Below are positions 11,901 to 41,703 of a DNA stretch of 60,000 nucleotides, piece after piece. Each line of letters starts with the position of its first letter. Position 1 is the first letter of the stretch. Origin of the DNA: Lineus longissimus. Its lineage: Eukaryota > Nemertea > Pilidiophora > Heteronemertea > Lineidae. Under the pieces are notes generated by a model. That model searched no databases. It worked only from the letters and a program-made list of their open reading frames with translations, and was not told where the DNA came from. A program made the translations under genes and the position numbers. Where the stretch lies: positions 9,490,501 to 9,550,500 of the forward strand of contig NC_088315.1 of NCBI RefSeq assembly GCF_910592395.1, in the 5' to 3' direction.

Positions 11901-12082
11901 TACAGTAGAACCTCCCTTAGCGGACACCTCTCTATTGAGGATAACCTCTCTATAAAGGACACTAGTTTTGGTCCCACATTGGTTGTTTCTATTCAATTTG
12001 ACCTCTCTAATCAGGACACCTCTCTATTAAGAACAGCACTTGTCAGTCACGAGGGTGTCCTTGGTAGAGAGGTTCTACTGTA
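11901..12082. mobile_element. TA-flanked MITE (mariner-like), intact copy
   Basis: The termini are perfect inverted repeats, CAGTAGAACCTC and GAGGTTCTACTG, flanked by TA on each side, giving a 178-bp element. The interior holds repeated 'cctctctattaaggacac'-type motifs. TA target duplication and short inverted termini are typical of Tc1/mariner-derived MITEs. Degenerate relatives lie at about 22540-22800, 25392-25515, 28090-28295 and 50262-50432. Confidence 0.85.
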
Positions 12083-12299
12083 CTTGTCAAAACCTCTCCG
12101 CATCTTATTTCTTTAGAAAGAAGAGAGGGTATAAAGAAATAGATGTTGGAGGCGAAACCATTATGAAATACAACATTACTTATCACACCAGGTACTAGAA
12201 AATGCAATCAGTCAATTTCCTTTGAAGTGATCCATGTATTCTTCACGTACATCCTTTGAAGTGACATATATTTATACATCCTTTGAGATGACATATTTC

Positions 12300-12735
12300 A
12301 TCTCATTTCTATCCAGCCAGATTTATACATCCTATGAAGCGAGTTGTATAAATCATTTGAAGGGAGCCAGATTTATACATCATGTGAAGTGAGTTGGATA
12401 AATCATTTTAAGAGAGCCAGATTTATACATCCTTTGAAATGGGTTGGATAAATCATTTGAAGGGAGCCAGATTTATACATCCTGTGAAGTGAGTTGTATA
12501 AATCATTTGAAGGGAGCCAGATTTATACATCCTGTGAAGTGAGTTGGATAAATCATTTGAAGGGAGCCAGATTTATACATCCTGTGAAATGGGTTGGATA
12601 AATCATTTGAAGGGAGCCAGATTTATACATCCATTGAAGTGAGTTGGATAAATCATTTTAAGGGAGCCAGATTTATACATCCTTTGAAATGGGTTGGATA
12701 AATCATTTGAAGGGAGCCAGATTCATACATCCTAT
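12300..12735. repeat. 50-bp minisatellite
   Basis: A 50-bp unit starting 'agggagccagatttatacat' repeats about eight to nine times with small changes (cctgtgaagt/cctttgaaat; gttgtata/gttggata). Shorter, degenerate relatives of the 'tttgaagtgacatatttat' type precede it from about 12220. Confidence 0.95.
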
Positions 12736-12739
12736 CACA

Positions 12740-15105
12740 TTGCTAATTGTTTAAACATCTTTGGAGCTTTCTACACTATACTCCACTTAAAGGCCATGAC
12801 TCCAGGTATTTTGCCATTTCCTGCTGTAAGACGATTGCAAAATTGCACCTAACAATCTATACAATACAGAAAACCCCATGCAATTTGCTACATCCATTTT
12901 GAAGACTAGCATATACCCGAGGCGCGGGCTGTTCGAGGTATAAACATCGGATTGTGTGGGTGCTGGTATGTTGTGGGTTTGGTGTAAATGGGGTGCTGGT
13001 TTGTGAGTAACACTTTTTTCATGAGTGTAATACTTCTTGAAAATGGAACTATGTAACCATGTACATGATGTGCAGGCGTCCACAATGCTAAACTAGTATT
13101 GGGCAATTCGCCTAACAGCAAATTGCAGACCATATCCCTGGTGAAAGTATTTTGTCATGTTGAGAAATTAGGTTTGCACCAGGATATAACCAGATAACCT
13201 GAATAACCAGCTGAATTAGGTTGTGACAGTAGGTGCATCATAAATACTAGAATTAGCGATGGTTCTGGGACTGCAACAACTCAGCATATGGATGGTCAGA
13301 ATCCAGCAGACAACAAGCAAATGTAATCTGAATCTCAACATCTTTCGTATCTTTTGATGAGTTTTCTGGTCGAGTGAGGGAAACCAGTTGGCCATCTGAT
13401 CTGGCTGGTGGGGATGAAAGCTCCCAATGTTGGGACGACCAATAATACATTGCGTCTCCACAGTATTTATATTATAATACCTCCCTCCATGCACACATGG
13501 TTCTGCTGCCAATTTTTTCTTCAAATGATCTAGGTGTCAATCATGCACTTGTGGGTACTGGCACCACGTAGGTAACTTCTGATCTGATCTTAAGTGGCAG
13601 GTTTTTGGTGCTTTGTCCTGGTGCTCATTTTTAAGATGACAAAACACTATCACCAGGGATATGGTCTGCAATTGCTGTTAGGATAGTCACAACCTGGGGA
13701 CAAAAAATAAATGCGATTTAGACTTCGCATTCCTTTGAAGTGTAGGTTGCAACATCCCAGGCCATTGATGCATGCATGGTCACAACATAGGGGCAACCGG
13801 GAATCATGGCAAGGATTTTTACAACCATTCTTTTGAGGTGTAGATTGTGATGTGAGGGAAGTGTCTTGATCTCTACATAAAATTCCTTCGACATGGTGCA
13901 ACAAACCAGTCCAGTAGATATATACATGGTCATAGCATACGGCATCGAGACAACCAGTATGCAAGGTTACGGCCAGGCCCAAGGGGTATGACCGATCAGC
14001 ACTAAGAGTAAAAACGTAAAATGCAATAATATCTTTTTAAACTAACTGCCACAGTAGGTTTATTTATTCAGTCTTTTTGAAGTAAAAGTATTACAGTGAA
14101 AAGAACGAAATACGGCTGGAATATTATACTGGTTTGTCTTCGGACGGCAAATTCAGCACTGCACCGATGTCAAGGTTAAGACGGTTATACGACTTTGCCT
14201 CATCAGCTCCTCGTGGTCAAGGGTCCTATATCCGTGACTGATGCGGTCGCAGAACAGAACAGATGCTGATCATCCCCGTCACTGCGCCAGGCTGTAGTGT
14301 AAAACAGAGCGAGAAATATTTTAACTTCACCAGAAGTTTTATCATTCATTATTCAGACCAACAGACACTGACTACCTGCTAATAGTCTATGAATTTCATT
14401 GTCATAATTCAGAACAAACACTTATCACCTTTGCTGACAATATTTTCAGAAGGTGTGTACATTCGTGTGTCCATTACACTGCACGTGTATACGTGCTTTA
14501 CTGTACATTTCTACAGGAGTGAGCAGAATGTACAGAAAAACGATCTCCAAAACTGTTGCTTTCAGCACTCGCGACACGTTAAGCGAGGTTTTAGCAATTA
14601 TTTTCAGTGAAGGTATATCTCATGTGTAGAGTCTGGGTGATTTTCAGACATTCTTAGGTGTTTAAGGCGCACAGTTTGATGAAACTTGCCCGAATTCGTA
14701 ATTTTTTTGATGAATGTATATCCGCCATTGCGGGGATCTGGAAACTTTCGGATGACAAGTTTGCCTCAAAAGATGGACGTGCTCCCTATAATCACCCAAA
14801 CTAACAGCGAATATATATTCTTAAGATCCTTTTCTTGACCTCTGATGAGTTAATTTTGTCTGATGCAGTGTTTCAACACAAATTTGAGGGCGATTACAAT
14901 CACGAAAAAATCACACTCACCCAGTCTAGAATGCGTAGATGAAATGTCTGTTGGCTCTTCCATGTAGCGGGTATCCTCCCACCTGTTCAGGTCGGGACAG
15001 ATCAACGTTGAGCAACTTGCCTAATCGGTAAAAACGCGGGAGGCAGTGCTATTACCGGAACGGTTCAGAACCGGCGATTTTCATCAAAAATCACCCGAAA
15101 ACTAA
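12740..15105. other. Intergenic, no gene supported
   Basis: Several short minus-strand frames exist (13216-13524, 13253-13450, 13650-13982), two of them overlapping each other. The 13253-13450 frame has somewhat protein-like composition but no recognisable domain, and I could not place splice sites that extend it. No RNA gene was recognised. Confidence 0.4.
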
Positions 15106-16144
15106 ATGAAATGGCCAGGGCCATTGTGCTCACCTCATGTGGAGGAAAGATGGATAAAGAGCATGGTCTTGTGTCATGTAGTGTTAGGTTTGATGTAGGT
15201 CCAAGCAATTACAATTTCCCCAAAATGGCCAATTTACAGTACATTCGACCTCTGTGACCTTGAAAAGTAGGTCAAATCAAAGAAGACCAGGGTGACACAT
15301 TGAATGGTTGTTAGAATTAGATGTACCTATGATATAAAATTGGTGCCAATCGGGCAAGTCATTACTAGGAATAATGGCATTTTGAAGAATTTAGGATTTG
15401 GCCCCCTCCCTGGAGGCCAAACGGCAAATCAGATCGCACCAAACTTCGGTACCTGAGATCACCTGACCAAGGGGTACATGTGTACTTAATTTGTGATCAA
15501 TAGTCATTGCAGTTAAGAAACGTGCCATAGTTACGGCCTGACGGCGAATTTACGCCATTTGACCTCTGTGACCTTGACAAGAAGGTCAAATTAAAAACCT
15601 GTGTGACATATACTGTATGGTGGTTAGATGTACCCATGATATCAAATTGGTGGCAATCGGGCAAGAAGTTAAGGAATAATCACATTTTAAAGGTTTTTGG
15701 ATTTTGCCCCCTGGTGGTCAAGTGGTGAATCATATTGGACCAAACTTTGGTCCCTGAGATCACCTGACTAAGGGGTAAATGTGTACCAAATTTGGTATCA
15801 ATAGTCATTGCAGTTTAGAAACGTGCCATCGTTACATCCTAACGGCCAATTTACACCATTTGACCTCTGTGACCTTCAAAAGGAGGTCAAATCAAAAACC
15901 CGGAGGATATATGATGCACCTTTGCTAGAAGTACCTACCATATTTTTTTCAAAATTTCCCGACTACTATTAAGGGAGATATTGCATATTTTCACTTTTAA
16001 CGTTTGGCCCCCTGGTGGCCAAACCATGAAACGAATCGGACCGAAACTTGGTCTCCCAGGTGTCATTACATAAGGGTACATGTGTACCAAGTTTCAACTC
16101 AATAGCTCTAACAGTTACGAAACGTGCCCTGCTAACGGACGACG

Positions 16145-16188
<44 letters not shown>

Positions 16189-16241
16189 ACGACGGACGCC
16201 ACGGTATGGGATAAGCTCACCTCTGCTAAGAGGTGAGCTAA
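15106..16241 (+). mobile_element. Dispersed non-autonomous element with GAC microsatellite, copy 1
   Basis: The element begins 'atgaaatggccagggccatt' and ends in a hairpin (AGCTCACCTC, 6-nt loop, GAGGTGAGCT) followed by AA. GCTCACCTC near the start and GAGGTGAGC at the end form short inverted termini. Inside are about three diverged ~300-bp modules, each holding 'gacctctgtgaccttga', 'ggtcaaat', 'tggccccct' and 'cctgactaaggggta'-type motifs. A GAC microsatellite lies before the end (16136-16198). It is almost identical to copy 3 at 34917-36102, implying recent activity. The hairpin plus CTAA end recalls Helitron 3' ends, but the class is not proven. It has no coding capacity; arginine-run frames come from the GAC array. 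Confidence 0.85.
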
Positions 16242-17456
16242 AAAGCAAGCAACGGCTGCAAAAATAAAGTACATGTTGTTCGTTAGCAGGTTATGAAACG
16301 TAACCTAACCAAATTTCAGGTCGTTCCGTGCGGCAGTTTCGGAGATACGTGTCGAAAACCACATCCCTCGGGTCCTGGCGATCGGCTCAGTAAAAACAAT
16401 AGACCATATCCACGGAGTTGTGGATGTGGTCTAACTAATTCTCGGAAAACCAAGATGGTGCAGACTGGTGATGTACTCGATATCAGCCAGCGATTAGCGC
16501 CAAAATGGTTTAAGTTACCGGTGTGTGGGTAAATCTTGTCTCCCGTTGGGTGCATTGTGTCCTAAGATGAGCTATTTGTGAATAAATGGCTGTCTCGAGG
16601 TGGAAAAGCAGCATTTTTCCTTCAGATATGGGCGCCGCCATCTTGCATGCTGGCGTCAGTGACGTCGATTTTGATTGGTGGATGATGCGCGCATGGAAGG
16701 AACCATTTGAGCAGGACATCTGATTGGTTGATAGCGGAGGTGGGAGGTGGCTCGGCAATTTTTGTGACGGTAATAATGCAGAGAGATTACTGATGGACTT
16801 CTCGGCGAAGAGATTACTTGGAGCTCTCCAGTTGACGTCATATCCACAAATTTGTTATTTATTCCAAAACCACCAAGATATTCGACGTATGACACCCTCA
16901 GTGACACTCTTACTTATGATCCACACCTACGAAGCCAAAAGTTGCAAGAATTCGACGCATTTTCGAGGCCCAATTTTGAAACAGAAATCGCCTCCTATTT
17001 AGCGGCCACAACGCGCATTATAGTATAGATATAGCCATTTATGTGTTTGACAACTAGATTACCAAATCAGGCCAGCAACTGGCTTGTTAGAGCCAGGCGG
17101 CGGGTTCACCAAAAGTTGTGATGTAGATCAGGCTATTGCCCTACTTGAGAGGACAAATATCAATTATATCAATTAATGCTCTTAAAATTGATATATGAAG
17201 TCTGTTTTTTATTGACATTTTCAATGTTCTAGTATGAAAGCATACTTTTGCCCATGATAAATGAGTTTATTGTATTCCAAAAAGTAATTAATCTAATTTT
17301 TTAATCTTTTTGGAAAAACGGTAATATTTATTTTAGAAGCCGAATCTCACATCTAGAAAGTGTTATTGGAGAACTATGAACCATGCTCTTTCTTAGAGCC
17401 ATACATACTATTTAAGGCCTAATGACAACCTATAAAGAACACTCAGTAAACAAACA
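16242..17456. other. Intergenic, with promoter-like cluster at 16630-16730
   Basis: Within 100 bp are a YY1-type site (gccgccatcttg, 16634-16645), a CRE-like gtgacgtcg (16659-16667) and two inverted CCAAT boxes (gattggtg at 16673, tgattggtt at 16721). This is typical of TATA-less promoters. No convincing first coding exon follows on either strand, so the assignment is weak. It may instead lie inside an unrecognised repeat. Confidence 0.25.
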
Positions 17457-17672
17457 AAAGCTCTGTACAAAGTACACAATGAAGTCATGAAACTGGCATC
17501 TAAACTGCAAAAGCTCTGTACAAAGTACACAATGAAGTCATGAAACTGGCATCTAAACTGCAAAAGCTCTGTACAAAGTACACAATGAAGTCATGAAACT
17601 GGCATCTAAACTGCAAAAGCTCTGTACAAAGTACACAATGAAGTCATGAAACTGGCATCTAAACTGCAACAG
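17457..17672. repeat. 53-bp tandem repeat, four copies
   Basis: A 53-bp unit beginning 'aaaagctctgtacaaagtac' occurs four times with no differences seen, the last ending near 'taaactgcaacag'. Lack of divergence implies recent expansion. Confidence 0.95.
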
Positions 17673-18105
17673 TACATCAATAAACAAGCTTGTTTAAACA
17701 ACTAACTTACTGCTACTACTTACAACTTGCATAAAACATTACACAAACAAAATAAAACTAGTAAATTTTTACGCTGCGGCTGTTCTTATGTTACATGCAC
17801 CATAACGACATTTCGTAGACTATTTCAATTTTTTTTTTGATTATTGCACTTAATTCTTAGCCAAATAATTATCGCAATTTCTTATGTAAACTTGATGATA
17901 CGAAGTTTGCATGGTAATTGAGCCGAGCATGAAGTCAAAATGTAAACACAATGAAAATGGCAGTGTTGCACTTTTGTACCTCCGCGTGAGCGACCAACTC
18001 TGCCATGTACGAATAACCTGCTGGAGATAGTCTACGGTCACATAAAGCGACATGCGACAATAATTGCCTGTTCGCAGTGGTCGCAGCAGGTCACAGCAAC
18101 TTGCA

Positions 18106-18237
18106 AGACAATGGGTGATATGAATAAAGACTAGCAAATGCTTTTACTCCGGTTTTGTACAGGAAGGCCTAGTGTAAATGTACATGGAGATTTAGATAAA
18201 AGCATTTGCTGGTCTTTATTCATATCACCCATTATCA
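18106..18237. repeat. Inverted repeat, ~40-bp arms
   Basis: The left arm 'gggtgatatgaataaagact' continues to 'agcaaatgctttta'. The right arm (about 18196-18235) is its reverse complement with one mismatch, 'aaaagcatttgctggtcttt' onwards. The spacer is about 45 bp. It may be a small MITE or foldback remnant. Confidence 0.85.
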
Positions 18238-18813
18238 AACCTAGCGATTACGAGTTTTACCCGCAGACGAGAGAGTCTTTTGTTGCACAGAGCTGCAACT
18301 ATAATTGCAGGTAGGTGCAATTTGAATCACTTGTCTGCGGGGTGTTTTTTATTTGCCAAACAACATCGCAATATCCTACATTTGCTTTCGGGAAGTTTGT
18401 TGCAGATTTCAGAACCCAGACCACAATAATCATGTTAATATAGGTCAGATTATGGAGTATTTGAAACAATTGGTCCTAAACTGACAAAAGCATTATATGA
18501 ATTTACAGATAATTTTACATGCTCAATATCATGATAAATGCCACTATAAACAAACATGATAGTCATGATAATTGTTGTTGCCCAGGCAATTGACGACTAT
18601 TTACATACAAATCACATGACCCTGGACAAAAAGTACGTGTATGATTTACATGTATATAACTTGAAATATTTCACAATACATGACATGCATGAAAATTAAA
18701 AATATCACAACTTTAGTCATTCCTGTGAAGTTCATAGTCAAAACAGAATCTTCCTAAATACAGCTTTTCTCTGAACACATAATGATCAAATTTACATTTA
18801 AAGTCAAGTCTTA

Positions 18814-18819
18814 TTTATT
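18814..18819 (-). promoter_or_regulatory. Possible polyadenylation signal for the MDR gene
   Basis: TTTATT on the plus strand gives AATAAA on the minus strand, about 0.86 kb below the MDR stop and just beyond the 34-bp array. It is plausible for a 3' UTR that includes the array, but the hexamer is common in AT-rich DNA. Confidence 0.3.
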
Positions 18820-19125
18820 TCATGAAAGTGGAGATCTAAGAAGAGTATTTTTCTCAATCCTATATACCTCCCCCCCCCCCCCCCGTGCCAAATGGCGATT
18901 GATTTGTGTCCATCTTATTTTCCTTGGCAGATAAACAATTTACCTTCCGAGGCCAATCCAGGGTTCAAACTGAGGGAGCTCAATCTCAAAATCCTTTTGA
19001 ATTTTCACTAAATGCCAACTGTCCTCTGATCCACAGGCCGTACAGTCCTTATATCACTGAGATCAACATGTCCCATGATCACTCAGAATCCTTCGGTGAG
19101 TTTTTTAAATTGACTTGACCACCCT

Positions 19126-19673
19126 TTGACTAGTTTTCAAAGACTGATTCGCCAACCCTTTAACTAGTTTTCAAAGACTGTCTTGCCAACCATCTGACTA
19201 GTTTTCAAAGACTGACTCGCCAACCCTTTAACTAGTTTTCAAAGACTGACTTGACAACCCTTTGACCAGTTTTCAAAGACTGACTCTCCAACCCTTTGAC
19301 TAGTTTTCAAAGACTAACTCGCCAACCATTTTACTAGTTTTCAAAGACTGACTTGACAACCCTTTGACCAGTTTTCAAAGACTGACTCTCCTACCCTTTG
19401 ACTAGTTTTCAAAGACTGACTCTCCAACCCTTAGACTAGTTTTCAAAGACTGACTCGCCAACCATTTTACTAGTTTTCACAGACTGACTTGCCTACTCTT
19501 TGACTAATTTTCAAAGACTGACTCGCCAACCATTCGACTAGTTTTCAAAGACTGACTCGCCAACCATTCGACTAGTTTTCAAAGACTGACTCGCCATCCA
19601 TTTGACTAGTTTTCACAGACTGATTCGCCAACCATTTGACTAGTTTTCAAAGACTGACTCTCCAACCATTCGA

Positions 19674-19692
<19 letters not shown>
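19126..19692. repeat. 34-bp minisatellite running into the MDR stop codon
   Basis: About 16-17 copies of a 34-bp unit (core 'gactagttttcaaagactga', then 'ctcgccaacc' plus four bases). The last unit overlaps the end of the minus-strand MDR CDS: the codons for E-S-V-F-E-N and the TAG stop (19674-19692) are themselves repeat-unit sequence. The array therefore forms the start of the 3' UTR. Confidence 0.95.
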
Positions 19693-37234
<17,542 letters not shown>

Positions 37235-38285
37235 GACAGCAGTTTATAATTGGTTAATTAGTTAGATTTTCTCGCTTAATTAGGTCTTTTAATTGAGATA
37301 AGTTGTGGTCCTACAGATGCTGAAATGGATGATAGGAGAACATATGCATGAGACATGGGTGGAGTATGATACAAACTGGTTTAAACAAACATATGAATAC
37401 CAAAGGGTAGTGGCAGAACTTCCTGAAGAAAAAAATTCAGTAACTTCACCATGGAGAAACAAAGAGAAAATTTCCTTCAACATTTTTCCATCATTTTCAT
37501 TTCTAGATTCATTGGGAACATGGGGTAGCATTTGAAGACAGACTACAGCCAGGAGCCACGCTGGCCAGATTAAGTTTCATGAATTGATCGAAAGGATCTG
37601 TATTAATCTTTATCAGACAAAACGGATCCAGTTCCACCTGGAAATGACCAATTGGATATTGTAGCTCTTACCTGTAGTCCCCATCTAAAAAGATGGCAAA
37701 TATGGTCGACAAGACAACACTTGGAACTATCTCTGCGGTATCATTATATCAAGGCCAGAATATCGGATTTAACTTTCATTTTCTTTCTTCAAGATATTCT
37801 GTCACAGCCATAACAGTATCGGGCAACAAGATGTCTTCAAGAGACATTTCAACACATTCCAAAATGATAGTTTTCTTCCCTTTGCAAAAGACTGACTGAG
37901 ATTATTTTCACCACCATTACATTCCTTGGAGAAATATGCAAAGCAAGTTACACTCCCGGACATTTGCAGCAACCTCTTTAAGGATTTGCCGACCTCTCCA
38001 AGTCAAGGGCGACAATCTTTCCAGGTGAATCAAGCTTCAGATACACAGTTTCATCACTAAAAGTAGGCCTTTTAAAACAGTCCAAACAAGGACCCAGTTC
38101 TGAGCATTCAGTGTAATGCTGAATTCCCTCAGAGAGGTTGTTAGCCTTGATTCGGACAGGTCAAGACATTGTCCACAATTCCCCAGGATGTCACGTGATG
38201 AGCCAAAATAAGAGGTGGTACTTTTGGTGAAAATGATCATAGTCAGCTTGAAAAGGTTCAGAAAACCAGCATTCGTTGATGTTAC

Positions 38286-38408
38286 CTTCAAAGCTATAGA
38301 ACTCGGCAACATCTCGCCGTCATGAGGGATGTCTATACTATGACCCCTTAACATTTTACCACGGCCAGTCATTTTGAGGCGTTTTAAACTCGGTTCATCG
38401 ACAGTTTC
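38286..38408 (-). CDS. Upstream alternative exon, 41 codons, probably MDR
   Basis: The acceptor (ATTTTTTCAG) precedes 41 open codons beginning ETVDEPSLK and ending ...SIALK, followed by donor GTAACA. Both ends are phase 0, so it can join the exon at 41614-41703 upstream and the exon at 31725-31829 downstream. Its TVDEP start and LK end resemble TVDDP and LK of the 37154-37234 exon, which hints at alternative N-termini. The segment is Lys/Arg-rich with a hydrophobic tail. No domain is recognised. Confidence 0.5.
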
Positions 38409-39840
38409 CTGAAAAAATCAACATAAGTGTAGTAGTAGAGGACAACAGTGTTTTTAACAAGATAAGCTCTATAATTGCTGTCGTGGATGCTGCAATTTCT
38501 CGATCTTCTGTTCGAAAGCTGAAAAGGATATCAAGTTTTCAGCTCCTTCCCTGGCAACTAAGATAGATACAAATGTTGCATGACCATTAGGGCCGCGTGG
38601 CTTAGCCAAAGGGTGGAGTAAATTGCCTAGTGTGTTAGCATGGAGTAGTCAAGAACCTTCATGCTTCTTCTCGTTTTTAGCTATTGGCATTCGCTATAAA
38701 GATACCTTTCCTTGAACCGTGCAGAGAAGTTCATAAGCCTTTTGCAGTCAGTACACAGGCCCTCTATATTGACTCCATCATATGTCATGTCCTCTTTGGG
38801 TGTTCCCAGTAACTGGACGGTAGTTGATAAAGCTTGGAATCAGTGAAACCATGTAACCAGTGATAAACCTTGGAATAGTCAGTACTAAACCGTGGAATCA
38901 CTGTGCAAGTACCGCGTGAAATCGGCCACGATTTATACCCTCCCAACTGCCAATCTCGTCCCAGCTGACTTTATTGATAGCAATTTGCCAGTAGTTCCAG
39001 AATCAACCTTTTTGTGGAGGGTGACGTCATCATTGAATGCATTGGAAATGTGTTGTTGTCGTTAAAAAATAAACTTATATTCATGACGGGCGGCCATTTG
39101 CAAATATCTAATTATTGCTCTTCGATGAAAGCAAAAGAAAGCTTTTGTGATTGTTTTGTATTCCATATACTAAAATAAAACGTTTTTATTAGAAGAATCA
39201 TTTGTATATATAATGCTCTGATAAAGCTCAGTAGATATGACAAACATGCACACGGGAATCACTAAAAAATGTGTCTGTTATGAGGTGATATGAATTAAAT
39301 TAATTTTGATGTATTTATTTTACCATCAACCAGCATGGCAATTAGAAATACTAATAGACTCATGCTGGTTATTAATATAAAAGTTTAATTTAGAATTGTT
39401 ATGAGGGACACGTTGATTAAGGGATGACTTTTTGGAAGTGAGGTCGCCACCTCCCAGTGGTCCAGCGGGCCAACACCCTGATATCCATCCAATAGGAATC
39501 GAGGTGGCTGATCACATGTCATCCAATTAGTCTGCCCTTATTAGCGTGGCCCTCCAGCCAACGCCTCAGAGATGACCCGACCTGATATGTGAGTGTACGT
39601 AAAGTACAACCTGAAGTGCAACAAAGTTCAGAAAGAATACCGGACTTCTTGTTTTTCTTGGTCACTTGATCCTGCCCTCACTCTAGCTAGTTCCCTAGGA
39701 GCCTCAAGGGACTCTGCAACATGTCCGCTTAGAACTGGTTACATCACGAAAATATCTCTACATCCCTCGATGTGTACATGAATGTGTACATGAATATGTA
39801 CGAAATCGCTCACAGCGAAGGAATTTATTCACATTTTTCA
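38409..39840. other. Intronic or intergenic, no feature recognised
   Basis: Unique-looking AT-rich DNA. A plus-strand 62-codon frame (39593-39781) has no supporting features. Confidence 0.4.
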
Positions 39841-40067
39841 TCTCCAAACCCGGCTAAAACCTTCGGTAATAAACCTTCATCTACGTTTCTACGGATAAGT
39901 GCCAGCCGGTACTGCATGATGTAGTCAATCTTCTCTGTATCACCCTGTTTGATCACACCGCTCCGTAGTTCAAATAGGCCCCATGTGGTGGCGTAGTAAG
40001 CGGGGCGCTGATTGGTCCATATTATGGGTGTGTGGTGGGGGTGTCGTGACGTGCATGCCTATATTTG
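39840..40067 (-). CDS. Short coding-like terminal exon, function unknown
   Basis: A minus-strand frame opens right after a TAG at about 40067 and runs about 70 codons to TAA near 39835. It contains TNQRPAYYATTWGLFELRSG, then a Lys/Asp/Glu/Arg-rich helical-looking stretch and a GFGDEKCE end. The only in-frame ATG comes late (30 codons before the stop), so it reads as a final exon rather than a single-exon gene. An acceptor at the TAG or at the CAG before RPAYY would both be phase 0, which fits the donor at 41614. A two-exon gene of about 92-110 aa is therefore possible: MDR exons and this exon would compete for the same first exon. Family not recognised. Confidence 0.4.
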
Positions 40068-41000
40068 GGAGATCAGTAATGTACACTGGAGGCGAGTATG
40101 ACTGGGTTGTTCTAAAATATAGATTATTGAATCGGATATGCGACTGATTTCTAAACTACCGTCAAATTCCGATCTGATCATGTAAAAATAAGCTCCAAAT
40201 ATTGATTCGTAACCACCTTAGGTTCAAATGGCATTATTTTATGTTTTTATGCATTTTTAGGACTGATTCCAAGGTTTATCACTGGTTTCAAGGTTTCACT
40301 GGTTCCAAGCTTTATCACCTACCTAACTGGACCCCTTGCGGCTCAAGGCCAAATGATCAGGGTCTCAGAGTAAGCTTACATTGGAACCCTTTTTTCCGTG
40401 CGGCTGGCGAGATATTCCCATCAGACGCTATCCAGACCATCTGGCGACAGGCGGGAAAATCTCGCCAAACTGATATGGTCATCAACAAATGGCAGTACAG
40501 CATCAATGGCGCATTTACAATGTTGACAACATCTTCTTGTCAAGGATCTATTTAGGGAAGCAGTGGTCGTAAACGACCAGTAAATCAATAGAATATACGA
40601 CCTTGACCTTTCCTTCGATTTAGAGAAGGAAGGATATCAGAAAATCAATAAGACTTAGCTGCTTCAATGAATAATGTCTTGGCAAGAGTGTCCTTATGAG
40701 GACAACATCAACAACAGACCCGGGATTGATAATAATGATTTTATTGACACTAAAGAACCAAAAATACCTTTGTAACATGAAAACACTTCATCAAAGAGAA
40801 CCATCAATCTTGTCTTCGCACACTTATTACTGGCCTATAATCACACAAATCAAAAGCCCCTCTAATTACACTAACTCACAGTCTCAGGAGATTCAGCAGT
40901 TTGACTGACACTTAATTAATGATGCATTTTCATTAGAACTAATCAATAACCCCATAAGTGTTCTTCAGCAATAAACTAGGACCATTTTGAAATTGAAATT

Positions 41001-41128
41001 GAGAGAAAAAAGGTGGCAATAACCCATCTTGACTTTCGTTTAGCATGTTCAGGTAAAACGATAAATTGATAAAATTACCTGAACATGCTAAACGAAAGTC
41101 AAGATGGGTTATTGCCACATTTTTACTC
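41001..41128. repeat. Perfect 44-bp-arm hairpin
   Basis: 41013-41056 ('gtggcaataacccatcttga' onwards) and 41075-41118 are exact reverse complements, separated by an 18-bp loop. Weaker pairing of 'gagag' and A/T runs extends the stem to about 41001-41128. Perfect arms this long suggest a very recent inversion-duplication or an RNA hairpin. Confidence 0.95.
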
Positions 41129-41613
41129 TCAAGGGACAGATTGATAAAACACGTATCATTTAAAAAATCACCTCACAATTTTATCAGGAGGTTTAGTGTT
41201 GACGATTGATGAAGTATCGTAAATGTTTGCAATGATAATATATGCAAAGGATATCGGGGCACTGTTTGAATACTGATGTGGCAAAAAAAACTCATCCGCC
41301 CCCCCCGCCCTTCCCAGCAAACACAAGCACACACACCAACAAGTCTACCTCCTGGGATTTGCCACTTTTGCTACTTGACTTCTTTGATGATGGCAATTCA
41401 GCAATAACATAATCATAGAGCAGCATAATTCCAACCGCATTGTAGAATTTTGCAATTTTTATCGAAATTATGAGTCATCCAAAGGCAAAAATCAATTGTA
41501 TGAGAGTTGAGACAATGCAAAATATGAAGCTTTCATCGTGTTCAGGCAAGTCAGGTTTAACTGTGCGCTAATAAATTCAAACTAAGACATCAAATGAGAG
41601 AAACAGATATTAC

Positions 41614-41703
41614 CAGCTCTAGGTCCATCGATGCATAGTCAATATTTCCCGAGTAATTCCTTGTGCGAGATTCAAAACCAATATCACAGAAGTCAGTTTC
41701 CAT
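41614..41703 (-). CDS. First coding exon, 30 codons (MDR distal start or a separate small gene)
   Basis: ATG at 41703 opens METDFCDIGFESRTRNYSGN and ten further codons, ending with donor GTAATA in phase 0. It can join 38286-38408 (giving a 435-aa MDR isoform) or the terminal exon near 39840-40067. About 60 bp above the ATG, 'gtttcgtcttagcaac' has a good right half and a degenerate left half of an RFX X-box, a feature of ciliary gene promoters. This is weak evidence. Composition is acidic and Ser/Tyr/Asp-rich. Confidence 0.55.

Noticed and set aside
13216-13524. Minus-strand frames of 102 and 65 codons
   Set aside because: They overlap in different frames. The 65-codon one has protein-like composition, but no family, acceptor or donor could be defined.
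37665-37690. Possible 13-nt micro-exon on the minus strand (acceptor, ATGGGGACTACAG, GTAAGA donor)
   Set aside because: The splice sites look good, but 13 nt would break the phase between the neighbouring MDR exons, so it was not included.
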